From Scatophagus argus (lineage: Eukaryota; Chordata; Actinopteri; Scatophagidae): a stretch of 64,000 nt of DNA. The stretch's first letter is position 1. Each line of letters begins with the position of its first letter. The translations under genes and the position numbers were made by a program. Positions 47,293-58,774 of the stretch are shown here, piece by piece. A model generated the notes under the pieces. That model searched no databases, had not been told where the DNA came from, and saw nothing but the letters and a program-made list of their open reading frames with translations. The DNA lies in contig NC_058494.1 in NCBI RefSeq assembly GCF_020382885.2, forward strand, positions 27,414,329 through 27,478,328, written 5' to 3'.

Positions 47293-50256
47293 GTACGGAC
47301 CGCCGTGAGGACCGCAACACGCACTGCCAAAACCACTTAGAGAGTCAGCCGCTTTCTGCGGTCCTCCTGAAACATGAAACTTTTATTTTAGAGTATTTTA
47401 ATGATGATTAATATTTTTCACTCCTCCGTTAGTGACGATGTTTTCCACAGTTTGTAAAGTGTATCACTGCTGTTAGCGCTGGGGAAATAAACGAACTGGT
47501 TTTAAAATGAGATAAATTATTTGAAACTCTAAAAGTGAGCTGGAACTTTAATTAGCTGGAATTGGACTCATTATGCGTGTAGTTAAATCAAACTTTGGGG
47601 CTCCTGCTGCGTTTGATTGCTTTTGTTGTGTGTTTCTAACTCGGCCGCACTCAGTGTGTCAGACGGCTTTTGGTCCCGCTGATAAAACGCTGCAGCCCCG
47701 AGAGAAGGTCTGTGGATGTCCAAAATGTTTCACACGCAGAGAAAACATCGAGATGCGTGAGGGTTAAGGCGAGTTACCAAGAGAAAATGTTCCAGTTAAA
47801 ACGCGCTTTTACGCGGCAGGGCGCAGCCGCTGGAGTTCAGTCGGCACCTTCAGGTGGAGTGTGCAGGTGGTGTTTCGGTCACAATGATCCCTGATGAACT
47901 CGGTGGTGTTTTCTCCCGCAGCCAACCCGCGGAAGCAGCGCCGGGAGCGGACCACCTTCACCCGGACGCAGCTGGACATCCTGGAGTCGCTGTTCGCCAA
48001 GACGCGCTACCCGGACATCTTCATGAGGGAGGAGGTGGCGCTGAAGATCAACCTGCCGGAGTCCAGAGTGCAGGTCAGGAAAGCCCCACACAAAGTGCAG
48101 CTCTGCAGTCAGGCTTTTCCCGGTGGACCGTCTCACCTCAGGCCTCGGAGCGCAAACAGACCGACTCGGCCTGATCAAGCAGGGACACGTCTTTACTCCA
48201 GGCGGAGGTGTTTGGCCGGGACAGGTTTTCCTTCCCCGGCTTCAGCGGGCCTCCGCCGGGCTGAACGCTGCCGGCAGGCCGCTGCTGCCGCCTCTCCGTC
48301 CTGTGGTCCCGTTGGTCCTGACGAGTGTTATTTTTATTATTAATATTATTATTGTACAATTTTATCTAATGGAGTCACTGCAAACGAACAGTGAGGAAAT
48401 TTCCCAGTTATTAATAATGCTGTGCTTTAGTCCTGTTAGTGTGAAATTCAGTCATTGTTCTGATTTACTGACACGGTCCAATATATTTACAAATATTTAT
48501 ATTTTATATATTTATAAATAAAACATATGAAAGTCCTCACTGTCAGACAGCCTGAGGCATTTCAGGTCTGATCTGAGTAACAGTGGAAAATTGATTTCTA
48601 AAAGTAGAAAATCAGTGTCAAAGAAAGTAATTTTTAAATGTAATAATAATTATAAATTATGAATTATTATTTGTTTAAAAAGTAGATCGATCGATCTTAC
48701 ACGTCACAGAAAAAATATTTTTTGTCATCGTGTCATCACTCTGTTCACTTTATTTTGAAAAATCCACCCTGGTTGAGCAGTTTCCTCTGAGAACATCATT
48801 TAGTTAGATAAAACATTTGATTACGTAATTGTTATTATGTAACTTTCACCTCATTAATGAAAAGCTGATTTTCAGCAGGCCAGAATGAAACTGGATTTAA
48901 AGGGTCAGTTCACCAAAACAGGAAAAATACAACATATTTTCTCTTTCTTCTCCAAGCAGATTGGTTTGATTTTATTTTGAAATATCTGTTGTTGAGGTTT
49001 GGCCTCCAACTCAGAGCAGCGGAGGAGAACAATTATCTCCTTCCAGTGTTTGTATATGAAGCACTTTGTGCTGAAGGAATAGTCCCAGTGAAACATCACG
49101 CAGTCAAAGTCCAGACCACACGTGATGTGTCATAAAACCGGGACAAATCAAAGTAAGTCCGCGTGGCCAAATGCAACCAGGCAAAGAATCTGCTTTTTAT
49201 GTTGTGCTGCAAAGTGTGAGACACACACACCACATCACACATCCTGCACATGAAGCGTTTCCTCTCTGGTGCTGCAGTGATTCAGCAAAGAGTCTCCGGA
49301 TAAACTGCGGTTTATCAGCAGGTCGAAGGTCAAAGGTCAGAGCCACCGCGGCTCAGGGGCCTCAAGTGTTCAGAAGTGCACTGCAGAAGGTGTTCACTTC
49401 CTGCCAGGTCTGTCGGGTGCTTTGTTTTTTTGCATTTCTGACCTTTCGCCGTCTCCGCCTTCCTCAGGTCTGGTTTAAGAACAGACGAGCCAAGTGCCGG
49501 CAGCAGCAGCAGAGCAGCAGCAGCGCCAAGGTCAAACCAATGAAGAAGAAGTCGTCGCCGACGAGAGAGAGCACCGGTTCGGAGAGCAGCGGCCAGTTCA
49601 CCCCGCCGGCGGTGTCCAGTTCGTCCTCCTCCACGTCCTCCTCCACATCCTCTTCCTCCTCCTCAGTCTCCTCTGGCCTCAGCGGTCCCGGTCTGATCAG
49701 CACCGCTACCTCCGTCACCGCCCCGGTGTCGTCCATCTGGAGCCCGGCACCCATCTCCCCAGCCCCGGCGCCGGCCGTGCTGCCGGACTCCGCGGTCCCC
49801 ACCAGCGCCTCCTGCATGCAGCGCTCCGTGTCGTCCTCCGCCGCCGGTGGGACGCCCTCCTACCCGGTGTCTTACAGCCAAACGGCGGCGTACAGCCAGG
49901 GTTACCCGGCCTCGGCATCAGGCTCTTACTTCAGCGGCGTGGAGTGTGGCTCGTACCTGGGGCCCATGCACTCCCACCACCACCCGCACCACCCACACCA
50001 GCTCAGTCCCATGACCGGCAGCTCCATGTCAGGACACCCGCACCACCACATCGGCCAGACGTCAGGGCACCACCACCATCACCACCACCCGTCACACCAC
50101 CACCAGGCGTACAGCGCGCCCGGCCTCACCTTCAACTCCACAGATTGTCTGGATTACAAAGAGCAGACGGCGGCTTCGGCCTGGAAACTCAACTTCAACG
50201 CCTCCGACTGTTTGGACTACAAAGACCAGGCCTCATGGCGTTTCCAAGTGCTGTGA
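47196..50256 (+). CDS. otx1: Homeobox transcription factor OTX1 (three coding exons)
   Basis: OTX1 is a nuclear DNA-binding transcription factor that patterns forebrain, midbrain and sense organs and binds TAATCC-type sites. The coding sequence joins 47196-47292, 47922-48073 and 49468-50256 into 345 codons plus TGA, close to the roughly 350 residues usual for OTX1. The protein starts [17 protein letters not shown]. The homeodomain spans residues 38-97 with W85, F86, N88 and the bicoid-class lysine K87 (homeodomain position 50). A Gln run, a basic segment, GQFTPP, a long Ser/Thr run, [10 protein letters not shown], and a His-rich region with HHHHHHH follow. Two OTX-tail repeats (TDCLDYKEQ and SDCLDYKDQ) come before the terminal WRFQVL. 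The His-rich region and MNGLGL start favour OTX1 over OTX2 or CRX/OTX5. All splice sites are GT/AG and phases match the known OTX structure. Whether this fish keeps more than one otx1-type gene cannot be told from one locus. Confidence 0.96.
47293..47921 (+). other. otx1: otx1 intron between first and second coding exons
   Basis: A 629-bp phase-1 intron with GT (47293) and AG (47920-47921) borders. It carries no recognisable gene or repeat and is moderately CpG-rich near both ends, so it belongs to the otx1 CpG island. Confidence 0.9.
47922..48073 (+). CDS. otx1: otx1 second coding exon (first 46 homeodomain residues)
   Basis: The 152-bp exon completes codon 33 (Ala) and runs through residue 83. 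It carries [13 protein letters not shown] and then homeodomain helices 1 and 2 up to ESRVQ. The acceptor is CCCGCAG ending at 47921 and the donor GT starts at 48074. The break between homeodomain residues 46 (Gln) and 47 (Val) is the classical OTX intron position. The helix 1 stretch reads LESLF, where the vertebrate OTX proteins I recall have LEALF. Confidence 0.95.
48074..49467 (+). other. otx1: otx1 intron splitting the homeodomain
   Basis: A 1394-bp phase-0 intron with GT (48074) and AG (49466-49467) borders. The first 250 bp are GC-rich, then it becomes AT-rich from about 48330. A short dispersed element sits at about 48897-49110. The last 297 bp happen to be open in frame with the next exon. 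Confidence 0.92.
48897..49110 (+). repeat. Short dispersed element inside otx1 intron
   Basis: It starts AAAGGGTCAGTTCACC, the opening I recall from short non-autonomous repeats common in percomorph genomes. It also has the familiar internal words CCAGTGTTTGTATATGAAG and GTGAAACATCACGCAG. It is decayed and non-coding. The class (hAT-like MITE or other) is uncertain. Confidence 0.5.
49468..50256 (+). CDS. otx1: otx1 last coding exon (recognition helix to stop)
   Basis: The exon opens with [11 protein letters not shown], the recognition helix with Lys50, after acceptor CCTCAG ending at 49467. It encodes residues 84-345. In order it holds a short Gln run, a KKK basic patch, GQFTPP, about 25 residues that are nearly all Ser or Thr, a Pro/Ala-rich IWSP segment, the YSQGYP and YFSG motifs, a His-rich domain, and two OTX-tail repeats. 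It ends at TGA 50254-50256. It is GC-rich, so long open frames also appear in other phases; these are shadows. Confidence 0.96.
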   Translation, partial: VWFKNRRAKCRQQQQSSSSAKVKPMKKKSSPTRESTGSESSGQFTPPAVSSSSSSTSSSTSSSSSSVSSGLSGPGLISTATSVTAPVSSIWSPAPISPAPAPAVLPDSAVPTSASCMQRSVSSSAAGGTPSYPVSYSQTAAYSQGYPASASGSYFSGVECGSYLGPMHSHHHPHHPHQLSPMTGSSMSGHPHHHIGQTSGHHHHHHHPSHHHQAYSAPGLTFNSTDCLDYKEQTAASAWKLNFNASDCLDYKDQASWRFQVL

Positions 50257-50985
50257 CTTCCTGCGCTCCTCTTCTTCTCTGCTTACAAAGAAGTCTTCTT
50301 TTTGTTGTTGGTGGTTGATTTCTGAAGATCCTTTAAACTAACAGTAGAGACATTTAAAAAGACGTTTATTTGTGACCGAACTGAAGCCTGAAGCCTGAGC
50401 AGCAGACTCAGCCGATCGACTCGTCCGGGATTATTTTTCTACTCCAGAACTCCAGGGACGCAGTTCCATCTCTGAAAGGCCTTTAACAGTAAGACATTAG
50501 TGGGACCCGCCAGACTGCGCAGTCTGAGATCGGCTCAGCCATCGATCAGTAAACTCTGACTCGATCTGGATTATCCTTCAGTGACATGAAAACCTACTTT
50601 GACAGAAACGACATGAAAAAGAGAATCACACATCAGACTCTTGAGTGGGCTTTTTCTAAAAACTGCTTTTCAAAAACACCATGCTGCTATGATTTTCAGG
50701 TTGCTGATGTTCATTTCTATCTGATTTCCAACGTGAAAACTTGAATCTGGTTCAAAAAGTGGTCGTCCAGCCCGTGGGTGTTGTATGTTGGAGATTGAAT
50801 TGCAGCACTTGTTTATAAGGTGAAAGATTTTGCTATTTGTTTTTTTGTTTTTCTGTTGTCGTTGCTGTTTTTGCAGAGGAAAGAAAAGAAAAATGTGAAT
50901 TAGACACGCAATGTCAGTATTCCATTGAAATTTGAGAGATGTACATTCGTGTCTTTATAATAAAGTCTTGTTAAAACACGAGTGG
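50257..50985 (+). other. otx1: otx1 3' UTR
   Basis: The sequence after the stop codon is AT-richer and non-coding, and runs to just past the polyadenylation signal at 50959-50964. Cleavage is expected about 10-30 bp beyond the signal, so the end is approximate. Longer alternative 3' ends are possible. Confidence 0.7.
50959..50964 (+). terminator. otx1: Polyadenylation signal AATAAA of otx1
   Basis: A canonical AATAAA hexamer lies about 700 bp after the stop codon, followed by GTCTTGTTAAAA and T-rich sequence from about 50997. It is the first canonical signal downstream of the coding region. Confidence 0.75.
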
Positions 50986-51899
50986 TCCAAAGAAAGTTTT
51001 TTTCTACTGATCGATCAGTCCACTGAGTCCAGCAGCTTCTGTCTCGTCAGTTTACCACACGAGACAGTCACTCGGTTTTTAAGTGAATTAAATTAAAAGG
51101 TGCCACATGAACTACTTCTTGCTCATCGCTGCTCATTGAAAAGCAGCTCTGCAGGTTTGAGCCGATGATTCAAGGCAGCATGTGATTAGCTACACACTGA
51201 TTTATAAAGCAATAGTTTTATTTCTATTTATTATAACCTCTGTTTATTCAGGGAGGCTGTCTTTGTCATGTCTTCGGTCACACACATTCACACCTGGAAG
51301 CTGTCCAACACAAACACAGTCTGGTCTGCTGATTGAATGTTCAGCGCTGAAATTCGGCTGAAAGATCGGTTCATTTCATTTCAGCTAAATGTGTTTTATC
51401 TTTCCCATCTAGTTTAACTTGACAAAAGCGTCTCGAGTCCAAAATGGAGGAGACTATGTCAGCTTGTTATAGACTCAAAGGTAAATACAGTCTATCTTTT
51501 GAACAAACTGTGTGGGCTTATTGCCTCATTTGCAACTGAGCTAACTAGCTAAGTTTGCTTACTGAAAGTTAGCAGCCTTGTTAGCTTGATGAGTTTTTTC
51601 CCCGCCTTTGCTGGATCTTCACTGATTAAAATGATGAACAAAATGCCAAGTGAGAATAAAATCCCAGCACAAACGAGAAGAAGTTCACACAGATGCTGTG
51701 ACAGGTTGTGTTAGCCTTTAGCTCACCAGCTACGGCAGCCCATCAGCTAGCCTTACAAACAGCTACATCGCTTAACCTCTGAAACCAAATACGGCGACAC
51801 TTTGTAGTTTGGACGGGCTGTTTTAACGAGGAAGAGGAGCTACAGTTGCCCTTGAAGACACTTTCACAAACAGACGGTTAATATTAATATTGTTGGGTT
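50986..51899. other. Non-coding, nothing recognised
   Basis: AT-moderate sequence just downstream of otx1. No second polyadenylation signal of note and no gene. Confidence 0.5.
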
Positions 51900-52012
51900 T
51901 TGTTGGGCCTCTCTAAAAATCCAATTAAAGAGTTTGGTCAAGACCTGCTCTGGAAAGACAACCGTTATTGTGATTTGGTGCTATATAAATAAATTGAGTT
52001 GAACTGAATTAA
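51900..52012 (+). repeat. Dispersed-repeat tail (GGTGCTATATAAATAAATTG type)
   Basis: AAAGAGTTTGGTCAAGACC, CTGCTCTGGAAAG and TTGTGATTTGGTGCTATATA followed by AATAAATTGAGTTGAA occur in the order I recall for a common fish LINE-type 3' end. Related to 43005-43072. Confidence 0.62.
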
Positions 52013-53744
52013 AAATAACTAAATAACATCACCATCACAATCACCATCACATTACGCATATTACAGCTGAAAGGATGAGTTGCTGTTCATTATTTCAGCA
52101 GAACATCACTTGTGAATGTTATTACAGAGCTTTTCTTGAATATGGAACTCTTCTTCAGATTTTATTTCCTTACGCAGGGTTTTACAAATTCAAAGTTCAA
52201 AAATTCAAAATGTCAGCTTCATAATGTTTTGAAACATTTGGAGAGAAAAAACTGGATAACACAAGCTTTAAAACCAAGTGAGCAGGCACAGACACCACTG
52301 ACGTTCAGTCAGTTTGTTCGCTTCCTCTACTGCCGTGTTGTATTGAAAATAGTTTAGTAAACATCTTATACACCTTTATTTAATCTTTGTGTTTTCATCA
52401 CTTTGGCTTTGAATTACACCAATGTGTCTCAAACAGTCCTTGAATGCAAGTAAAAATGTGTGTTATATGATAATATGTTAGCATTACTGTATAGTTACAG
52501 TATTATGTATACGGTTTTACGCTTCAGAAATATGTGTTCCAATCTGGTCAAATAAACAAAGTACTATAAGTAGCATCACATGAAGGCAGGGGATTCACGT
52601 ACCTTTCACTCGTACTACAGTAATATGTGACCGACGACATTTGACCCATGTTCTGGAGTCGTGTATTTTCTCCAACACTTAATAAACAATGTTTTTGATT
52701 GCCTTTTCATCACTGCCTGCGATCAAAATCACACAAATGAATTTGCTTCCCATCCGTAATGTCTGTCACAGCTTGACTTTAGCTGACAAACACGACTCAC
52801 AGTATTTTAAAAAACAGACTGCAGCTCCCGGAAGGTGGAGGCAGTATTTGTTGTCTCTGGGGGGAATATCTAAACAGCGTGTCAATAATCAAACCCGTCG
52901 TCCCCACGGAGGTGGACTCACAGCCGGGCCGGTTAGCAAACATGTACACTGGCATTCGCGCTGTTTGTTTGGCCGTGTCGACGGTAATGTACAACTCATT
53001 TGATCCAAGGAAAAAAGGGACGAATCACGATTTTAATTAACAGCCGTCCCGCTTCCTCCCAACGTCCCTCCAGCAGCTGGACAAACAGTTTTCGGTAAAC
53101 ATGGCGTCCAGGACGTGTGTTTGCCCACGCTGCGTCCTGCTGGGGTTTACCGGCGTGCACCGCTGCCTCGTGCAAACACGAGCCGGGATTTACCACATTA
53201 GGGCAAACTAATCTTTAGGCCACGTTCAGCCAATCTCTGCTGCTGAGAGGACATCCCTCTCTGAGCAGCTGTTCTGGATGTCTTATTATCCCGCCTGCTT
53301 CTCCCCGGGGGCCGTGAACTTTTATTCCTCGTCTTTGTAGCGACAAAGTTACTGGGCTTTTTGGCTTCTCGTCGTTTCAGAAGGCCACTGACAAAAACAC
53401 GGTCTTCTCGAGGGATCGCCTCACTTTTGGTGACGAGGCCGCGCTTCAGAGGACATCAAAGTGTCCTCTCGAGTGTCCCACTCACAGAGGATGAACAAAG
53501 CAGCTTCCTGGACTGCCTGTGGTCCTGCTGAATAGGCTGAACCACAACTGGAGTCTGGAAGTGAGTGTCAACTTCACCTGCTGGGCTGAACGAGACCCCA
53601 TTGGAACTTTATTAAATCGAGTTTGTTTTGTAGGACTTCGTTGTGTCTGTAAGGACAGCAAGAAAAAGTAAATGTGTTCTTGTTTCACATTCATCTTGTT
53701 AGGAGGAACAGTTATTTGCTGTCAAACCCTGAATCAGTTTGTCA
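52013..53744. other. Non-coding intergenic stretch
   Basis: AT-rich to about 52700, then mixed. Frames of about 65-105 codons (52112-52357, 52689-53003) have no recognisable domain. Confidence 0.5.
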
Positions 53745-53970
53745 GTTTTCACACGCTTAGCTTAGCTTAGCACAAAGAATGGAAGCAAGGCATAGAGCTA
53801 GCCTAGTTCCATTGAAAGACAAAAACTAAAACCTCCCAACAGCTCCAAATCCTTCACAGGACTCACATGTTCCAGCTCTTTAGCTGAGAGTGGTTAGCTG
53901 GGCTCAGAAGAAGAGCTGAGACCTCTCAACCTCGACACAAGGACCACAGCTAGTTCCAAAGCTAACGGCT
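53745..53970 (+). repeat. Dispersed repeat with TTAGCTTAGC end
   Basis: CTTAGCTTAGCTTAGCACAA, GAATGGAAGCAAGGCATAG and AGCTAGCCTAGTTCC occur in order, as in a widespread percomorph repeat that I recall but cannot classify. Non-coding. Confidence 0.55.
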
Positions 53971-54779
53971 AGCGGTTTTTAAATTTATATGAAACATCAG
54001 TTCATCAGTGGGAAACCTCTTAGCGTCACTTACTTTACCCTTTTTCTCCACAATTTAAATGTCACTGACAGTTTATGATATAATTATTATTGTTGTTATT
54101 ATTATTACATGGTACCCATTTCTGTTAATGTGCGTAGGATTTAGCAACACGCAGTGGCAGGAATACTGAACTGAACACCTCGTGACTCACCCCGTCCTTC
54201 GGTGGCCAATAAAAAGTCCCGTTCTAGAGCCAGTGTTTGGTTTGTCCCTTCTGGACTACTGTAGGACCTGGTCCCCCTGTAGAAATAAAAGGTTCTTTCA
54301 AAAGTAACAAAGACACAACAATTCTAAGTTTCAGGTGATTATACTCTATTGAAAACATAATTATGAACATTATATTACGTGCCTGCCACTAAATCCTAAA
54401 AACTGGACCTTTATTTAATGTTATTAATCAGGCTAACTGGCCTATGCGACCTGACTTACCGCACGCACCCTCACCTGTGTGTGGTTTCTGTCTTCTCTTT
54501 GGTTTCTAAACTGCCCCACATTTCTTCTTTTGATCACCTGCTGCAGAAAGTGTTTTATCAGAGCAGTTTTCACGTCCTGCAGCAACACGACGACAACCCA
54601 AAATGATTCCAAACACGATGTTCAAACTGTAAGAGCCGATGAATAAAATTCGCCTCTCTCTTTCCTTTCTTAACCAACAGATGTTACTGTTTCCACAGAT
54701 TTAAATGTTAACCTAAAACATAACTCAAACACAGCATCAGTATGAGCTAAAACAAACAAACAAACGGGCTGGAGAAATG
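53971..54779. other. Non-coding, nothing recognised
   Basis: AT-rich ordinary sequence. Confidence 0.5.
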
Positions 54780-55031
54780 GGTAAAAAGCCAAATGATGAT
54801 TTATGATTTTGAGCACTTCCAGCCTCTGTGTGTATAGTTTCATATGGAAATCCTTTTTTGCACGGCGGGTAAATAGATTACGATACAGTGAGGGATTAGG
54901 GACTGCCTCGCCGCTGGCCCACTAATCCCGAGCACAGACTGTCAACAGCCCTGACATGTCCGGGACTCCTTCTGCACAAAATGGCTCCTCGGCTGTTTAA
55001 GAAGCCAATCTAGAGACACACACACACACAC

Positions 55032-55082
<51 letters not shown>

Positions 55083-55150
55083 ACACACCACCACCTCCAT
55101 CTCCTCCAACATGAATATTCCTATCAGGGCTGTCAGCGACGGGAAAGACA
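54780..55150. promoter_or_regulatory. Candidate enhancer with inverted OTX-type sites
   Basis: GGGATTAG at 54892-54899 and CTAATCCC at 54922-54929 form a perfect 8-bp inverted repeat, each arm holding a bicoid-class site. AGATTACG lies just upstream (54876-54883). The block is repeat-free apart from a CA run at 55016-55080 and lies about 4 kb after the otx1 polyadenylation signal. Autoregulation is inference. Confidence 0.38.
55016..55080. repeat. CA microsatellite, one interruption
   Basis: A long CA run with one GCA interruption, ending in CCACACACC. Confidence 0.96.
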
Positions 55151-55489
55151 ATGACGTTCGTCTTCAAAGGAGGGAGATTAGATGCTGCACGAGACAAAAC
55201 GAGACTCTTTGAAGTGATTTCAGCTCACATTCCAGCAACTTCTTTTGGCCACACGCGAATTAAAGTTTTGTTAGATTTCAGCACTTTCACTTTACAAAGC
55301 TCGTGATCATCCGAGAACTTTCAAATGCAGCGTTTTCGGGGTTCAGCTACGGGGTTAGCTACCTAACCGCTGAGTCCTGGTTTCTGGGATGAGGTTGATG
55401 TGGTATTCGTAATCTGCCAAGAGTTGAAGTGTTGTGTGTGTATTTCGTTTTCTCACTTTTATGTTGGCTTAGCGAAGAGTTGCAGTTAA

Positions 55490-55730
55490 AGGGGTAGTTC
55501 ACTCCATCTGGATAGTTTTGGTGTGAGCTGAAGAGTTTTGGACATATTGACTGTAGAGACGTGGGCCTTCTCCTGGATGTAAAGGAACTGGACGATAAAT
55601 CGTGGCCCGGTTACTCGAGATAATCCACGCTGCTTGTTTTGAGCAGTTTCATGGAGGAACTATTTTACGCACCTCCACTTCAGGGAAGATAAAAGATCAG
55701 TTGTAAGCTGACTGATTGGTCCAATGTCTT
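55490..55730 (+). repeat. Short dispersed element (GGGGTAGTTCACTCC family)
   Basis: AAAGGGGTAGTTCACTCC, TGGATAGTTTTGGTGTGAG, GACTGTAGAGACGTG, CCCGGTTACTCGAGATAATC and AGCAGTTTCATGGAGGAACT occur in the order I recall for a percomorph non-autonomous element. Decayed and non-coding. Confidence 0.66.
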
Positions 55731-55999
55731 ACAATCTAGATGAGGACTACAGAGGATGTGGACCATCAGTTTAATCTACAGGATTTGTGCACGTGGACAT
55801 ATGCACTAAAGTGCACTCTCTCGCTGTTTCCTGTTTTGCTGTTCCTTCAAATTAAACCGTCCTCAGGAGAATAATCAGGGCTTTGGTGGATGTAAACAGC
55901 CGCTTTATGCTCTTCTCTAACCACAAATCAGATCCTGCAGAACTGGAGTGCGTCTTGTTTTCGGCTTCCTACGTTTGATGTGTTTGCTTTCCGAGTGGC
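55731..55999. other. Non-coding, nothing recognised
   Basis: Ordinary intergenic sequence. Confidence 0.5.
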
Positions 56000-56500
56000 T
56001 CTCACTTCTGAGGCCGTGCTGGCCGAAGCAGGGCCTCTCCTCGAAACAAACGCCGATGGGGAATCTCTTTGTCGGGGCCGTGCCTAAGCCTAATCTAATG
56101 ATTCAGATGACTGGGGGCCGTACTTAGCCGGATAGCCACTGGCTCGCTTCAAACAAGCCGCTACGGGTGGAAGTTTCCCAAGGATTAACACTTAAAGAAG
56201 CAGCAGAGGAAAGAAGAAAAAAGAGAGCCTTCCAGGGAATCCCCATTAAGTCGAGTCTTGGAGTGCCAGAGAGGAATGTGTCTCTGCCGAGCTCAGAGCC
56301 AGGTCTATTTCAGCACTAATGGAAAACTGGCCTTGTACGTTTGATCTGTGACTTCTTACAGAAAGACAGAGACTCTGCGATGTGGTTTAATTGCTGATCT
56401 GGTGGAATCTGACAGATTGTAGTGTCTGCTAAATATCTGACACAAACATAAAAGATTAAAGCCACCGGCGGCAGGCGTCACTCCAGCACAGAGGAATGAG
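56000..56500. promoter_or_regulatory. Candidate conserved non-coding element
   Basis: Repeat-free, with GCCTAATCTAATGATTCAG (56089-56107) and GGATTAACAC near 56181. No coding frame of note. Inferred from motif density. Confidence 0.3.
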
Positions 56501-58049
56501 GCGAAATGAAGACTGCGACCGTAACCATTTTGGGTTTGACATCAAAAGTCATGACTCAGAACTCAAACTTTCCCCAGCCAACAGTCACGTACAGGTGTAG
56601 GTGAGCCACAGTCCGTATGGCGGAGAGCTTTCAGTTAATGGCGAAGCACAGGATGACATTTTGTTCACTGTGGAAAAGTGCCAAACTGTAATTTAAGACA
56701 GGAGTATCAGAATCCTTTCAGCTTGTAAAGTAACTCGTTGGCAGCACAGCTTGTTCCCGGTCTTGGCTGAATTTAAGGCAGCAACTCAACTATAATCTGG
56801 AAATGAACCCCAAATCCAAACAAGAAGGTTGATGCCGGATAACTATTTGTTTTAAATCCTGTCTTTCAACAACAGGTAGACAAACACAAACTGGCACTGA
56901 AACAGAATACAGACGTAAATCTTCTGGTATGAATGTGATTCCCATATCTCAGATTCCCAAAGAAACCAGGACATTTGGTAGCTTGTGGGACTGAAAGTGG
57001 ATATTTTGAGCAAACCCCAACCCTAAATCTGAGTTTCCAGACACATGTGAGGATACACAACAAAGAGTTTTAAGGCAAAATGTGATCTTTTTTATTACCA
57101 AACCAGACCTTAAGCACAGCTTTGTCACAACATAAAACTGAGTTTCAGTTTCTACGTAGTCCCTGGTTTGCAGAAACCTACGGGGGTCAACACGATTCTG
57201 GTGACCGGGTTCTGTTCAGTTCTGTTCATTACGGCATCAGAGCCGCTCATCTATCTTCCAATCGCTTTGTGTGTGTGCTGACCTCCTATTGGACATGACG
57301 TCGTTCGAACAGGACTCACGAAGAGTCAGCGATCCGTCGTGTCGTTACTCGATCGCTCTGAAGGTGTTCAGCTAAACGAGCTTCACCTGGCCAGGGTTTC
57401 TGTTTGTTTGTGGTCGACCGCAGTAACGAGTCGGTGCTTGTGTTCGGGGGCCCTTCGGTGCTGCTGTCACCGCTTTGACTGACAGGCCTGAGCAGCACAA
57501 GAAACCCGGGATTAAAGTGAGTCGAGCGTAAATAAACGCTGATGTTTTAAGAGCAGCAGGCGGACAGACTTGGGGTCGTTGTTTTTCTGCTGCGCTAAGT
57601 GAGATTTTAAAGGGTGGAGGTTGCAATTCGGAAGATAAATTCCTACAAGAGAAGAAAAGAAGTATAAAAAATCTACTTTGCAAGTTTAAATCAAAATGCA
57701 ATTATGTTCTCCTCCTATACCTGACATAAGTTTACACCACCCGCTCATCAGCCTCCATGTTTGTGATTACCGTACAAACGCGTGACTTTCTAGCTTTAAT
57801 CACTGATTTTGTTGAGTCTGGGTTGTAATTTTACGGAGAAAGTATTTTGTGGTCTTAACTCCTCCAGCTGCCCTGCCTGGACTCCGAGACGAGCTGCCTG
57901 ACCTTCATCGCCTTCGTCAGTCCTGAACTTTGATGTTCCTGCCTCTGTCGTCCTGGCAGCTCAAAGTGACTTTTGAACAAGCGCTCGGTCCGTCTCGGTC
58001 AGGTTAACGTCACCCGCAGACGACGGAGGACTGGTGGAGGCGAATGGAC
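56501..58049. other. Non-coding intergenic stretch
   Basis: No gene or repeat family recognised. Reverse-strand frames at 57316-57701 lack domains. Confidence 0.5.
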
Positions 58050-58430
58050 GGAGAGCAGAAGAGGAGCACACAGGGATGATTTGGATAATGTGGCTCTCCG
58101 GCAGATCTGATAGCACTCGTCTTATTCACAAATGTAACACGGGATATGCTCTAATCTTATTTATTTAAGAGCTTTAGGGGCTCACAATGAGGGGCTTTAT
58201 CTGAGCAGAGCTGCAGCCTGAGCATTAGCAGCGAGGGAAGGCGATTAAGAGCAAATTATAAAACAAAGAATTAAGTTCTGAGAGCCAATCTAGATGAGAT
58301 CTCTGTTAAACTGAATCAATTTGGAAAAGGTGCGACGACATCTGGACCTCACAACGGGGGAATGTTAATGCTGAGAGGGAGCTTAAAACGCAGAGCCGCC
58401 GATTTCAGGCCCACTCGGCTGTTTGATGCC
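58050..58430. promoter_or_regulatory. Candidate conserved non-coding element
   Basis: Repeat-free, with GGGCTTTATCTGAGC, GCGATTAAGAGCAAATTA and CTGAATCAATTTGG words. Candidate from composition only. Confidence 0.27.
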
Positions 58431-58736
58431 TCGGAGTACTTTGATAACAAATACTGTATTAGTACTGCTTTACCAAAGTCAGATTGTAGCACAGTATCTT
58501 TACTTTGACTCGGTGTGACTTTTTCTCTGGTAGCTTCTGTCTCCACTGATGTTTGTCATCACCACATGTCCTCACGAGGCGTTTGTGGCTGCTGGGGGAG
58601 TGAATGAGCCTTAGTGCATCATGCTGGGTCACCCATCAGTCCAGTCCAGGTCCAACCGTGTTATCTACACAGTCGGATTTCTTTATTTCATTTGACTTCT
58701 GTGTAAAAACATCATTTTAGCTGAAACACAAACAGC

Positions 58737-58774
<38 letters not shown>

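Noticed and set aside
49171..49467. Open frame in the intron continuous with the last otx1 exon (would give a 361-codon protein)
   Set aside because: The consensus acceptor at 49466-49467, and the exact homeodomain continuation from the previous exon, show it is intron. The intronic peptide resembles nothing known.
49494..50318. 274-codon frame overlapping the last otx1 exon in another phase
   Set aside because: A GC-rich shadow of the otx1 coding frame. Its Pro/Arg/Leu/His-rich translation has no domain.
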